From Triatoma infestans (Eukaryota; Arthropoda; Insecta; Hemiptera; Reduviidae), in NCBI GenBank assembly GCA_011037195.1, contig JAAEAF010004267.1, positions 1 to 64,000 of the forward strand: a stretch of 64,000 nucleotides of DNA, given 5' to 3'. Positions 49,090 to 62,110 of this stretch are shown one piece after another. The first letter of the stretch is position 1, and every line of letters starts with the position of its first letter. A program made the position numbers and the translations under genes. A model generated the notes under the pieces. It had not been told where the DNA came from. It was given only the letters and a program-made list of their open reading frames with translations, and ran no database searches.

Positions 49090-49590
49090 AAATACGTTGG
49101 TGTCTTCATGGAGAGAATAAATGGAAAACAGAAAAAAAAACTGTTTAGTGCAATCAAGCGCATTTCCGGTCAACCGATTATCTTCAATGCTCGGAATTTT
49201 GGCTATGCATTAAAATTGATAATTAATATTTTATAGACGATAGAATTATATAAAGTACTCGTAAAATGGAACTTTAGAGGAAGGCAAAAATCCTTTGCCC
49301 TCCCCATACATGCCATGTTATAAATAAATTTTAGCTCTTAGTACTCGTAATGAAAATCGTTGGAGCGAGCATTTTGGAGAAAATCGCAAAAAAACAAAAA
49401 TTTCTATTCAGTAAAGTGGTACTTTCGGTTGACCATTTTGATTAAAAACCTTATTGTCGGGTCCTCCATGATAGTAATTAAACGAAATATAATGTTTGTA
49501 CTTTCTGCAATTTTCCATATTTGAGTTTTGCTGACCGGATGATGACGATAATGCTCTTTAGTCTTGCACATTCTAACGGAACTCATAGAA
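49090..49590 (-). repeat. Diverged partial copy of the 1-kb repeat family
   Basis: Minus-strand segment with CATTTCCGGTCAACCGATT, AAAATCGTTGGAGCGAGC and AGTAAAGTGGTACTTTCGGT matching family subrepeats; the ends are not recognisable. Other weak remnants lie near 26,930-27,440, 29,880-30,190, 32,510-32,590, 38,570-38,700, 40,350-40,420 and 44,480-44,620. Confidence 0.6.
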
Positions 49591-50317
49591 TTGGTGATAC
49601 TAAGATAAATAGATCAGGTTATTCTGATTCGACATTAACTACTAAGTTAGTCTCAAGAATTGTCCCAGCAAAATCAATATTTATCCTCTAGCAAGGTTAT
49701 TTCCATATGTGGACAATCACTTATATGGTGTATCCCTGCATTGCCTGTATCCTAGTATTGCTCATCACCACTTTGTTATGCAATAAATAAACATATAAAT
49801 AATTACTATCATAATAATGAAAGATAAATAATAAATAAATAACGATATATTATTTAATTTATATATTTATAAATATTAAAATATAAATATGTACGTAAAC
49901 ATATGTATTGTAATTTATTATTTATATGGAATGCTCAGTTGAATCCATAAAATAAAGTTTTTCTATTTATTTATGTCTTATTTATTTTAATAATGCTATT
50001 ATATCAGTTAAATCATTGTAATTGGTTATGGAAAATTGTAAATATTAACGAAATGGTTTATACGTAAAGTGATATAAATATTTATATTACAAATGGCTGA
50101 TAAGATCGATATTTCCTAAATAAGTAGTTTTTTTTAACACAAGATAAATGTTTTTGCCGGGCACATAATATGTTAAAATTGCCCCTCCAAAAAAAAAAGC
50201 CTTATATAATTAAATCAGAAAATTTTTTCAAACTTGCCGTTTCAGGCGCCAATTTTCTTTCACTGAATACCTAACAACGTATAAAAGTATTTGTTGACCG
50301 TTGATGAATTATGCTTT

Positions 50318-51331
50318 GAAGAAATTTGGTGGGGATCGGTCAAGAAAGAAACATTCAATTATGCCAACGTTTCGACAAAGTTTCCTGGCTTTATCAAGCC
50401 TTTAATCTAAAATAACAATACAATAAGGAACTACAATGCATTAATAATATTGTAAAATGCGGAATAATAATATAAAGAAATAAATAAATACAAATAATAT
50501 TGAAATATAGAAGATAGTCGTGAAGATGTGGAGAAAGAATTTTAAACATTCACATTTGTTAGATCGCAGAAACATAAAAAAAAAATAATTAAAAGTTACT
50601 AGTTTCTTGTCTTAAATCATACACAGAAATGAAGGTTGGGTTGAATAGGCAAAGAAGTGAAAAGGATTTGAGGAAATTTTTAGGGGTGGGGTAGATGAAA
50701 GGGAATTCTCGAAGGTCATGTTTTGAAAAAACCGTTATACAGCGCATACAAATTATTGGTATCATTACGAAAATTAGCAGAAAATTTATTTCATTTGATA
50801 TATTATCATTTCAAGTATATTTCTTTTTTCCTGTCACTTACTTTTGCTAGTAGTTTTGTTTTAAAAAAATTAAATTTATGTTTATTTCCCTTAAAATGTT
50901 TCGTCAGTGCAAAAATGTTGTCTTTGTCATTTTTATTTCTGCTGTCGTATTCAAGTTGGTACATTCTGTTTTTTAAGTATTGTGTAGTTTGACCAACATA
51001 AACAGCTGGACATTGTGTATAGTCTATCTGGTAAACGAGGTCTGATTAAAATTTATTGGGAGTAGGGTCTTTAAGTTGGCTGTATAACTTGTGGGCTAAA
51101 ATGATATTAGAGCGTCAAAAAATTTTAGACATGTAAGTTCAATATTATTTTTATTTAATTTTTTTTTTGTCATTGTTTTTATTCTGCATTTTACAATATT
51201 AATGCATTGTGGTTCCTCATTGTATTGTTTTTGTAAATTAAAGGCTTGATAAAGAAAGGAAACTCTGTCGAAACGTTGGCATAATTGAATGTTTCTTTCT
51301 TGACTGATCTTCACCAAATTTCTTCATAACT
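50318..51331 (-). mobile_element. Penelope-like element fragment with inverted terminal repeats
   Basis: Inverted repeats at about 50,318-50,475 and 51,170-51,331 share GCCAACGTTTCGACA and CAAGCCTTTAAT. They enclose a minus-strand frame (51,042 to about 50,810) reading DLVYQIDYTQCPAVYVGQTT, ALTKHFKGNKHKFNFF and KLLAKV. This is the GIY-YIG endonuclease domain of Penelope-like elements (Y...YVGQT core). A frame shift and stops follow near 50,805. The RT part is missing. Penelope elements are known for long, sometimes inverted, terminal repeats. Confidence 0.8.
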
Positions 51332-51339
51332 GAACACCA

Positions 51340-52780
51340 ACGTTATGGAATTAATACCATTGGGATGTTGAAGGGTATGTGACAGAGTATCCATTTCATG
51401 CTCTTGAAGATGCCATTCCATTATTCTTTGTAAGGATGTATTGGTGGATAATTAACTCCTTGTTTTTCAACTGTATATCTTTTTATATTAAAAACAGGAA
51501 CTTTTCGTCCTAAAGGGGTCATCTTGGGCCTATAAATAAGGAATATATGCATTGTTGCTAAAGACATTTATATTTAAAATTAAATCAATTAAATTTAGAA
51601 TTAAACATCTGATTCTCCTCACTAATCTTACCTTAATAATTAATAATTATTATTACAATTATTATAACAATTAAGTGAGATTATTATTATTAATATTATT
51701 CCGAGAGATAAGAAATTGATGCATTGGAGCAATGGTCAAAAGCCGCAGACATGTGATAAATCACAAAAATCAATTAATACAAAAGGAGCATTTAATAGAT
51801 GATTATATAGAATCTTTTGTTATTAATTTAAATGGATATGACGATAGCGTATCAGAAAATGTGGACAAAAGTTACAATGTCATGTTTATTTGGATAGACT
51901 TAAATGATGTACAACATTTTAAAAAATTCATTTATTCTGCTTTCATAATAATTAATCTAGCTACTAACATAACATATTTTAATGAATAAATTTATTGTGT
52001 CATTGTGTTTTCTGGAAAATTTTAAGGAGTGTGTCTCCATCCGGTTGCCCATAACTGCCTGGTGACCCCACCCGGAAGATAGGGCATAACTGGAGCAGAA
52101 TGTTCATGCCAAATAATAATTTTAACACAAATTGTTTATCAAAGTGCAACACATACAGGTAAAGTTGGTTAGTATAACCCTTGATTAAGGTGTTAAAGTT
52201 TCAGGAAGTGTTTATGTATTTATATCAATCCAATCCTTTAATAATAACATAGGAAATAATTTTGTGTTACAAAATTTAAGTAATAATGCCTTAAATAAAA
52301 TAAAAGAACGAAATAACCCATCAAGGAAACTGTCCACCAGCAAAATATGACTGAAAAATGTCAACATTGTAATGCGATATTTTGGAAAAATGAATTTTGT
52401 AAAAAGAGTTGTTGCCATAAAGATAAAGTGAAATCGTCAAAATTATCTCCATTCCCGGATAGGGACACGACATATTTTCTGTAATAAAGCCTTTAGAAAT
52501 GATATCCATATATTTAACGCGATGTTAAATACCAATAACTGATTTTTTGTTCTTACGCTTCCCTCACCATTCCTTCACCGGGCGGGGTTAAAGGCGCTAG
52601 GAGGCGCAGCTTTAGTATTAAATTAAAGAAAACAAAATCTTTAAAGATACCTACCTATTTATTTATTAAAACCTGCTTACGATATATTTAATAATATACC
52701 TAATAATGATTAAATAATTATAATTCGTCATCTAGACTTTTTTTTATTAAAAAATAATAAAAATAAATCAACTTAGCCTT
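51340..52780. other. Intergenic, no gene recognised
   Basis: AT-rich; an 85-codon open frame at 51,732-51,989 and smaller ones match nothing known to me. A GC-richer patch at 52,550-52,610 shows no structure I can name. Confidence 0.5.
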
Positions 52781-52803
52781 ATGACCTGATTAATAAAACA
52801 AAA

Positions 52804-53276
52804 ATGAAGATTATATTCTTTATCAAATTGTTAGGCTTTATTTTCCGCTACACAAAAAGTTTCAGAAATATCCATTCTTTAAAATTATTGTATCTCTCAT
52901 TGGTACGACCTATTTTAGAATATTGTTTCTCGGTTCAGAGTCCGCAATATAATGGACACATTAAAAGTATTGAAAAAATTCAAAGAAAGTTTTCCCGAAA
53001 AAAATGGCTTCATACAGAATAACTCGAAAGAAAACATAAAATACATTGAAATAGATTGTTTTCATAAAAATTGTTCCACTTGAAAAACGACGAAACCAAT
53101 ACGATCTGGTATTCCTATATAAAACAATTCACAACAACTATGACCATATATATCCTACAGAACATTAATTTTTATGTCCCTCCAAAAATTACCAAATCCC
53201 AAAAATCCTTCTATATGCCAAATAAAACTACAAATTATCTCTTACATTCTCCCTTAATAATGTAATGGCAAGAGAG
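52804..53276 (+). pseudogene. LINE reverse-transcriptase C-terminal relic
   Basis: Reads LGFIFRYTKSFRNIHSLK, then LYLSLVRPILEYCFSVQSPQ and IKSIEKIQRKF, the thumb region of Jockey/CR1-type RTs. Homology continues in shifted frames (about 53,090-53,276) to the C-terminal NKTTNYLLHSPL motif. Several frameshifts. It ends where the Ty3-like LTR begins. Confidence 0.75.
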
Positions 53277-53579
53277 AGAATTAAGAGAGAAAAGACAGAC
53301 CCTCTCTGGTACTCTCTGACTTAAGCAGGCTAGAGTGGGAGAACATGTATATAAGCCAGTGAGAATCTACCTAACGACATATATATATATATATAAATAT
53401 ATATATATCAGATTCAACCATACATCGCATCGTGTCATATCTCTACTCCCACCTTTTATTCTATAAAATCATTACAAGTCCAGTGGAGTTTGTGTAAACT
53501 TATAGCTACATTATAACAATGTCTTCATATCTCGTTTAATTAATCAAACCTATATTCTCTCCTCATCAACTCCATTATA
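53261..53579 (+). mobile_element. LTR of a Ty3-like retrotransposon, plus-strand copy
   Basis: TGTAATGGCAAGAGAGAG to ACTCCATTATA, with TATATAAGCC promoter-like and TTTTATTCTATAA sequences. It is followed by TTGGTGGGAGCG (likely primer-binding region) and a leader up to about 53,759 ending GATATCATCAA. Confidence 0.8.
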
Positions 53580-53760
53580 TTGGTGGGAGCGTTTGTGAAT
53601 CCCGCTTACGCTTCAACATTTTCGAAGATAAAGCTGAACATTTCTTTCAGTTTTACATATTTACATATATTTACTTATTTATATTTCATTTTTACACTCA
53701 ATTCTTTTTACATTTAAAACCTTATCGACTTTTTTCCTTTTATGAAAAGAGCCGATATCA

Positions 53761-54306
53761 TCAAGATTTGATGAAGGCGTCTGTTGTTAATTTATCTACA
53801 AAGTTTTGTAAGGTTAGAAGTGGATTCTCTTGTGCTTTGAAAAGCAACGAGATAGAAATATGTTTAATGCGATCAGAGAACGCTTCAAGAGTTTCATTCG
53901 GATTCTGATGCAGGCTGGTTATTTGTTGCAAAAGAACAATGGGCGTTTTTTCTTTTTTAAATCTGTTACTTAGATTTTCTATTGCCATCTAATAGGTGAT
54001 AGAGACATTATTATTCGCGCATTGATTCTTAAAAGTATCAAAATAAATTTTTGCGGGACCAGCCAATTTTAAAATCAAAATTTCTAATTTGTCCGCATCA
54101 GACCATCCCGACAGGACACTATAATTATTGAGTTGGTCGATGAAGCTGGAAATATCGCTATTGTGCGAACCGTCGAATATAGGTAAATTATTTATCATCT
54201 GGAGATTCCTGATATTCACAGGATTTGCCGTATTGCACTTATTTAAAAGGTACGCGATCGCCTCATTGGCTGTCTTTTGCTGACCACCAATCGTATAAGT
54301 TGCCAT
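53761..54306 (-). pseudogene. Ty3-like retrotransposon gag, broken
   Basis: Starts MATYTIGGQQ at 54,306. NLPIFDGSHNSDISSFIDQL and KLAGPAKIYFDTF are the N-terminal retrotransposon gag fold (FxG...FI..L...K...L.G.A). A TAG at 53,989-53,991 interrupts it; the same frame continues at 53,988 with LSNRF and NETLEAFSDRIKHI. It stops at 53,761, where sequence joins the inverted plus-strand leader. Nucleocapsid zinc knuckle, protease and pol are absent. Confidence 0.75.
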
Positions 54307-54574
54307 ATTCTTAATTTTCGATAAGCGTTCTTTCCAAACTAATAAATACCTCCCACTGGGAGATCATGTTTTTTGAGTTCTTTGATGATATCGGCTCTTT
54401 TCATAAAAGGAAAAAAGTCGATAAGGTTTTAAATGTAAAAAGAATTGAGTGTAAAAATGAAATATAAATAAGTAATGAAATGAATATATGTAAATATGTA
54501 AAACTGAAAGAAATGTTCAGCTTTATCTTCGAAAATGTGGAAGCGTAAACGGGATTCTCAAACGTTCCCACCAA

Positions 54575-54883
54575 TATAATGGAGTTGATGAGGAGAGAAA
54601 TTAGGTTTGATTAATTAAACGAATATGAAGACACTGTTATAATGTAGCTATAATTTTACACAAACTGCACTGGACTTGTAATGATTTATAGAATAAAAGG
54701 TGGGAGCAGAGATATGACACGATGCGATGTATGGTTGAATCTGATAGATAGATAGATATATATATATCTTTAGGTCGATTCTCACTGGCTTATATACAGG
54801 TTCTCCCACTCGAGCCTGCTTAAGTCAGAGAGTACCAGAGAGGATCTGTCTTTTCTCTCGTAATTCTCTCTCTTGCCATTATA
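54575..54883 (-). mobile_element. 5' LTR of the Ty3-like element, minus-strand copy
   Basis: Reverse-oriented LTR matching 53,261-53,579; its leader (54,574 down to 54,307) leads into the gag at 54,306. With the plus-strand LTR it forms an inverted, convergent pair. Confidence 0.8.
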
Positions 54884-55240
54884 ATAAGATTGATGACGTC
54901 TGCTAAACAATCATTTGCAGCACATGCTCTTTTTCACTCGTCACTAAATCAATTCCAATATATTATCAAGAATATTTTAGACGAGTTAATCTCTCAACCT
55001 TTACATTCAAATAATCTTCGACTTTTGTTACCAGATTGTAACTGCAAATATTGACCTCAAAAATTTCATTTGAGAAAATTATATTGTATGTACCAATTAT
55101 AGTTTGTATTATTTATGATTATTAATTGAATATAATATATATTTATATGATCTAATGTTCCTATTTGTTTATTTTATATTACTCTGTAATCTTAAATGAC
55201 ACTATTATTATTATATGGTATTGTTTATTACGTTATTTAA

Positions 55241-55948
55241 TTACTTTCTCTTACTCCTAGTAAGAGGAAGTATTGTAATCGTGTCAAATTTTCGATATCG
55301 GGTTTTCACCGGAAATATCTGTTTCGAGGTCCCCTGAGTCCAAAAAAGTGGTTTTTAGCAAATGGTCTGTGTGTGTGTGTGTGTGTGTCTGTGTGTCTGC
55401 GTGTGTGTGTGTCTGTGCGTCTGTGTATGTATGTGAACAGCATAGCTCAAAAACGAAAAACTGTAGAAAGTTGAAACTTGATATTCCGTCTAGGTCTGAA
55501 CAGTGGGTCACCTGTCAAAATTCCTCAACCGGAAGTACCACTTTACTTAGTGTGTTCTTACGTTTTTGCAATTTTCTCAAAAATGCCTCCAACGATTTTC
55601 TTCAAACTTGGTATATCATCTACACATACAAAGAGCTACAACTTTTATTTGAAACATTTCTCTGGTCAAATTCATTTAAGGCCACTTATGGGGGAGGGTG
55701 GGGTTCGATATTGGGTTTTCACCGGAAATATCCGTTTTGAGGTCCCCTGAGTACAAAAAACTACATCGGTGGCTGAACTTCCTAGTTTCAAGACAATTAG
55801 TAAACCGGACGTGCGCCTTTACTAAACAGAGCAGTTTTTCCCGCTTTCGACGGATTTCATTACATTTGGTACACAAACTATAAAATTTGTCACTTCTGCT
55901 CTTGAGAACTGGAGTAAGAGAAAGTTGTGTAAGTGTTTCACACCACAT
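55241..55948 (+). repeat. Roughly 1-kb noncoding repeat family, internally deleted copy
   Basis: Has both ends and a long (GT)n tract (about 55,367-55,430). Near 55,700 it jumps back to the GATATTGGGTTTTCACCGG head sequence, so part of the head is duplicated and one subrepeat is lost. Confidence 0.8.
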
Positions 55949-55959
55949 TTTTTTTATAT

Positions 55960-57410
55960 AGAATATAGAAATTTGAATGTGCTCACCTCTAATTAAATCT
56001 AAGTCCTGTTTAATTTTATTTTTGTTAAATAAATAAATCAGCTGGCGGGAATGAGTGTGGATTATGTTTTTACCTAGGGATAGTAGCATTTTTTTTTAGG
56101 GGGTTTATTTTTTAAATTTAAGGAATCTTACCGTCCCCTTTTTTTTTTCTTTTTTTTTGAGGCCTAGTAGATAGATGTATGTCAGAATGTAATTTCTTCT
56201 TTTTTTATTTTATTACTGTTATTATTTTCTGTTATATACTTTTGTGTGTGTGGTGGGGGTTCAATCTATTTTTTTTTTTTTGGGTTGCTGTTTTTCAAGT
56301 GTAAGGAATTCTAGAACCAATTCTGCAATATAGAGTGGTAGACTACTATTACATAGCGCGGCTATATTCCCTGGGTTGCCTTGAGAGTTAGCAGACAATG
56401 GGCTACCACGGTACATGGTACAGCGTGCCATTCTTGATGGGGTTGACCTACCTCCAGATACTGTGTTCTATATACTACCATTCTCTCGCTCTCTCTTCTT
56501 CCTCATTCTCTAGTGGTTGTCATCTTTCCTGCTTCTCTTACACACGCATATATATATATATATATACTCTCTGTATACTATGTATATCCTTCCATTGTGT
56601 CTTTTACACTTGCAATAATACTATACGGGCCGCACTAGATTGACGACCGGTTATTGAATCTTTACAATGTCCCTCTACACTATGTGAACTTGCTTTCTCT
56701 CTGAAAAAGAAAAAACAACAAAAAAATCAACCAAACAAAAAAAAAAAGATCTGTTGTGTGAAATAAAAACATTTCTATACAGAGAGATATGAAATTTGTT
56801 CCTATGATGCGGCTGTATCGGTTTTTTCATTAGCAAATAATTCAGTTAAATACAACTACATAATATATATTTATAAAACTTATTTATTTATTTATTAATC
56901 TTTGACAGAAAAACAGCTTTATGCTATCTAACAAATCGTTAACAAAGAAAAAAAAAAAGAAAATCTAGCGTCCTCTGTCACAATCAATAAAGCTTGCAGT
57001 GGACAGTTTAAATTTAAACCTAACTGACAGGTCCCCCCAAAAACGCTCATTAATATTGTTAATAGACATAATTTGATTGAGACAAAAATAATGTTTTTTT
57101 TTTTTTGTTTTAATCACCCACCCCCCCATCTTATTAATTGTTAGAAATATTGATTTTTTTTTTAGAAAAGAAATCATCAGCGCTAAAGGCTGAAAATATT
57201 TTTTAGTTTTCGGTTCGCATACTGCTAGTTTGTGTCACCTGATGTAAATCCTAGCTAAAATGAGGAAAGCAGGAAAAAAGGATAAATTTTCGAAGGATTT
57301 TTTTGGAATTCTAAAAATGCTTTTAGGGAAAATGCATTGTAGAACTTGGATGTTTCTGATCTATGTAATCTGTGAGATAGCATTCTGTGAGGTTTTAAAC
57401 TTTGGAGAAT
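55960..57410. other. Intergenic, no gene recognised
   Basis: Homopolymer-rich (long T and A runs near 56,090-56,280, 56,740, 56,950 and 57,090) with a (TA)n at about 56,550. No domain was seen in either strand. Confidence 0.5.
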
Positions 57411-57412
57411 TA

Positions 57413-58990
57413 TAGATAGATAGATAGATAGATACTTTATTCGTACAGCACCAAAGGTACAGAACAGTGTCAAAAAACAAAAAAGTTTCAATCAATTACG
57501 GGAGGTACTCGTTTATGGAGTAATAATTTTTATTTAGTAAATATTTTTTAAGTTTCTTTTTAAATTTATTTTTTGATAGGCTCACCTGAAGAAAAGACTC
57601 GGGCAAACAATTATAGATTTTAGCGGCCATATATAGTGGGGCTTTTTCCAACTTTTGAAGTCCGATGTGCACGCACCTCCAATAAGTTGTTTTGCCTTGT
57701 CGTAATGTTATGTAGTTCCCCTCTACGCCGGAACTTATTTGGATGTTCTAGTACAAATAGGCATATTTAAGGATATAGCAGCAGGGTAGTGTCAGAAAGC
57801 CTAATCGAGGAAATAGTTCGCGACAACTTGTATCCTTTCTAACCTTGCATATTATTCTTACTACCTTCTTCTGATACTTCAACACATTCACCGCTAGTGG
57901 CGCGCTTCCCCACAACATTATGCCATAAGTCATGACTGAATGGAACAGCGCATAATAGGCCGTCTTCAGACCTTCAATGCTCAGTACGTCAGTCAGTCGT
58001 CTCATCAAATAACACAGTCTACTTAATTTCTCACATTTTTCCTCAATTAAGGCACCATAATTTAATTTAGTATCTAGTATTATACCTAGATAGCGCACCG
58101 TGCGTACCTTTTCTTCTTTTAGTGAGAAGATTAATTCCTGTGTTTTTGACGCGTTCATTATTAAATGATTTTCCGCACTGTATTTAGCCAACCGGTTTAT
58201 CGCTAATTCAGCATGTTTATTACATTCCATGGGGTTCTCACGAGTAGTGATCAATGCTGTGTCATCTGCGTATTGTAATACCTCTACGTTTTTGATGCAA
58301 GGTAAATCATTGACATAAAGGACGAAAAGGATAGGTCCTAAAATCGAACCCTGCGGAACTCCACTTGCTATACTCATTGTCTTGGACTTATGGCCATTAA
58401 CGTCAACAACCTGACACCTACCAGTAAGGTAAGATTTGAAAAATTGCAACGCAACTCCTCGTATGCCATATACTGATAATTTAGCAATGAGCAAATCATG
58501 AGAGATAATGTCAAACGCCTTTGAAAAATCAAGAAACTTGGCAATAACACTCCGTTTATATTCAAATGCCGGGTAAACATGCTTTGAGAGTAATTCAAGA
58601 ATGCAATCTATAGTAGAGGTGCCTTTCCTAAAGCCAAATTGCTTATTGTTTATTAAATTATATTTATGCAAGTAACGTCTTAATCTTTTTTCAACTAATT
58701 TTTCAATTATTTTTGCAAAAATTGGCATGATAGAAATTGGTCTATAATTTGAACAATCCTTTTTGTTACCGCTTTTTTTATAAACAGGGATTACTCTATT
58801 CAGTTTTAGTTTTTCTGGGAAACATCCGGTTAAGAATATTAAATTTATAATATTCACAAGATGACTTGCTAAAGTATGTCCTATGTATTTTATAATTTTA
58901 GAATTTAAATTATAGATATCTGAGGCATTTTTATTTGAAAGGGAGTTAATAGCGTTCAGAACTTCTTCTTCTGTTACTCTCCTTCTATTT
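57413..58990 (-). mobile_element. 5'-truncated LINE with reverse-transcriptase domain
   Basis: Minus-strand RT from about 58,988 (open, no ATG at the true edge; first Met at 58,857) to 57,748. Motifs in order: VIPVYKKSGNKKDCSNYRPI, FGFRKGTSTIDCI, FLDFSKAFDIISHDLL (first catalytic Asp), ASGVPQGSILGPILF, LQYADDTALI (catalytic YADD) and VRYLGIILD. After a frameshift near 57,745 the C-terminus continues (IYNCLPESF...NEYLP) to about 57,530. The element ends in a (GATA)n tail at 57,413-57,435. CR1/Jockey-type; the endonuclease is missing. Confidence 0.9.
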
Positions 58991-61540
58991 TTTGTTCACT
59001 CCTACTAGGTATATGAAACTCTTTCTAAATATTCCTAATTTGAAGGATTGCTAATAACTCCAGAATTACTTGATTAATCTTTATAAGGGTTCCACGTTTA
59101 ATCTTAACTTAAATTGGAATTAAGTATTTATAAAATATTGTGTAGTTTTTTTTTTCCTGTAAGAAAAAAGAACCTATTAAATTGGAATACGCTACATTTG
59201 AATGTTACTTTTTCGGAAAAAGTGAATTTCGATATAAATTTTGACATTGTGCTGTTGTGATGACGTTGCGAGTGACTAAAATAACCTGGTTCATGTCTCA
59301 TCTTAGGTACGCATAATTTACGGTTTCCAACAGGTCTTTTTTCAAGAGAATATCTTCTATTTTTTAACAAAATTCTTTTTGTTCACCCACTTTTTTATTT
59401 AAAATATGCTCAAAATGTTCTCTTTTTTGATTTAGCCCGACTTTTATATATTTTGTTATACAAAAACTCTATGCATACAAATAAAGCCGAAATTGGTGCC
59501 ATAGTAAATCATTTCATTCGTCTTGTTTTACTAAGCCTACTTAGCTATCAGTAAAAATATCACGACTTATTTTTGATTGTTACATGATTCATTGTCTAGT
59601 TGGATTCCAGCTGCCACTCCGGTAATTTTTATGGTTTTTTGTGACCCTGTTGTAGTGGAAGAACGAAATGGAAAAATAATAGTTTTGGAAAATAGTTCAG
59701 TAAAATAATTTTGTGAAAATTAGCTAGCTCAAATAGTGTATTTTAGTGATGGGTATAGAGCCAGGTACTACAATCTAGGTCAATGCAAACCAAGAGACAA
59801 TCGGCAAGAAACAGTTAGGGTAAAACAATAAAACTCCCTCCAGACATACCAGCATTATTTGAAAGGATTTGAACTATGAAGAGAAGACATTCCTTCAAGA
59901 CAGTCTGAACAGACATTCAAGCCAGAACACTTGCTTCAGGAATCGCTCTCTTAAACTCAGTGCCAGTGATAGTGATTTGCCTTTATTCTAGATAAACATC
60001 TGATTTATTAAGATATAGTTGTGATATTGTAAAGTACTTAAATTTGCTTAGAGAATAATATATTTTAAAAACAGTGGTGCTCTCTTGATTATTACTAATA
60101 CTTCTCTCCTAAACATATATACTTATAAGCCCCTTTACTAAACCGCTCGTGCTACACCAACTACTACTACAAACACACAAGCCACTACAACACATCACAC
60201 CAATTCCACAACACAAACTCTGGATTATTACAAAGTATCAGCTATTGAAGGAACTTTAGCTTTTCACACATTAAAACTGTCATTTTAGTTTTAACTCTGA
60301 AGCTTGCACGAACAAACTTTGAACACAAATTTTTGATGATTCGGAAGTTGTTAAGCGAATTTCATCTGAAAAGACAAAACTCCGCGTCTGGTACATACAT
60401 ATAGTATCCAATTGACTGGCACTTTGCTGTGTTTGAGTTTGAGAACCACTGAATCTAAACTATGACCAAAGCCGGTCCTAAAAATACAAATAATTTCTTA
60501 CAATTTTTGCACTGAAATTATTATGAGAATATTTTTGAAGACCGTATTGAAGATTTTCCATTACAAAGTTCAATTATTTCTACTCTGAGGAATAACTGAA
60601 TTAGTTTTTATGATCTATTTAGAACACATGATGTATTGACGAATCTATATACTGCTTCAGTCTAATATTAGCTTCAGGTAGAGTCATTTTTTAATCCTGT
60701 CAGAAATAGTATCTTGGAATAACTATATTTTCTCTTTTTGCTATAAGCGTAAGTATTTAATGCGATAGTTTCAATTTGTGTTTTGAAATCTGCTAAGAAA
60801 GAGTATGTGTATAAATTGATACTTCCTGTTGTTAGGCCTAGAGTACTCGCAGAGACGACAAGCTCCCTGAAGAAATGGCTAGTCCATTTTTCTCTACGGT
60901 ATTATAATGAAAGGGTTAATAAAAGTTTAAGATAATAAGAAAAGATTAACCTATAATGGTAAAGAGTACAGTAAGAGGAAGCTGTATAGAAGTTTTAAAA
61001 TAAATTTTGTTAATTCAACATTAGCTAAAAAACCGCTTTAAAATTTAAAGCAAATTTTTTTAATTAATATTTCAACTTAATGAATAACGCTTGCTCAAAT
61101 ATAATTCCGTTTAGAGGTAAACATGATGGAAGAATAGTAGATAGGTGAAGGAAAGCTATCAACGCAATCTGGCAGGAGGCGTGGTACTTCTATACATTTT
61201 TACAGATCTAGGTTTTCCTCTTGGTTTTCTAAACTGCTCCCTTACCTTTAACGAAAAAAAACATCCAATTACTCTTAGAAGACAGATACGCCTTCTACTG
61301 AATAAATAATACAAAATATATTAACCTATTTTATTTATAACCTTCTCGCTGGAGTTTTTCTTTTTATATTTTACCTTCTCCTCAACATTTTACTGTTACT
61401 TTTTTTTCCTTCAAAGAGTTTTAATTGCTAAATTAATATAAATTAGAATTAATATATATGATGATAAAAAGATATTTGCATTTATAATTTAAGGTTTGTC
61501 TATATTAATACAAATCATTGAATAGCTGCCCCATACAATT
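58991..61540. other. Intergenic, no gene recognised
   Basis: AT-rich. About 59,660-59,700 shares a roughly 35-base inverted match with 27,643-27,680, suggesting a small shared repeat. No coding domain was seen. Confidence 0.5.
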
Positions 61541-62110
61541 AATCAATATAAATCACTGTTGTGGTAGTTGGTTCCGCAGAGCTGGAAAGCATCAGAGACA
61601 TTTTCTGATGTAAATCACTTTAAGTCTTCGGGTTGAGACGCATTAGTAGTTTGTTGTAAACCACCGACGTTTCGCCCATCTTTCAATAGGCTTCTTCATG
61701 GTAATGTCGCTTGCTACAAAGCTTGTCAGAGTTGAAACAACATTGACAAGAAATAAGTTGAGTAGTTTAGAGTTCATCAAGTTGAGGGGTGGGGTTTGCT
61801 TCCCCCCTTCATCCCTTGCTGTTGGTTGTATGCGGCGTATGATTGACTATTGGGTTACGAGATCTTAACCTTCCCTTCCACTGCCCCTTGCTGAAATTGC
61901 AGCCTTGTTTTGATGTGGAAAACCGTTAATTATTTTTTTCTTTTCTATTTCTCTCTTTTCTCTTAAGCAAGGGCAGCTGTGTTCTGATCAGACGGTGTTC
62001 GCATCTTTATTCAAATAGTTTTCCTCTTTTTCAATGTTTACTGCCTCCGTCTAATTTATCCTAAATCCTATTGGATTTTTACCCAATGTTCGAGGGTGTG
62101 TTTTCTGTGT
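61540..62110 (-). mobile_element. Penelope-like element 3' end
   Basis: On the minus strand a decayed frame reads TEAVNIEKEENYLNKD (about 62,030-61,985), like the C-terminus after the GIY-YIG domain of Penelope-like elements (EA.EIEK...LN.D). Downstream, GAAGAAGCCTATTGAAAG then GGGCGAAACGTCGG (61,660-61,700) is the conserved terminal-repeat string of this group. The tail 61,555-61,610 matches 46,680-46,745. Confidence 0.6.
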
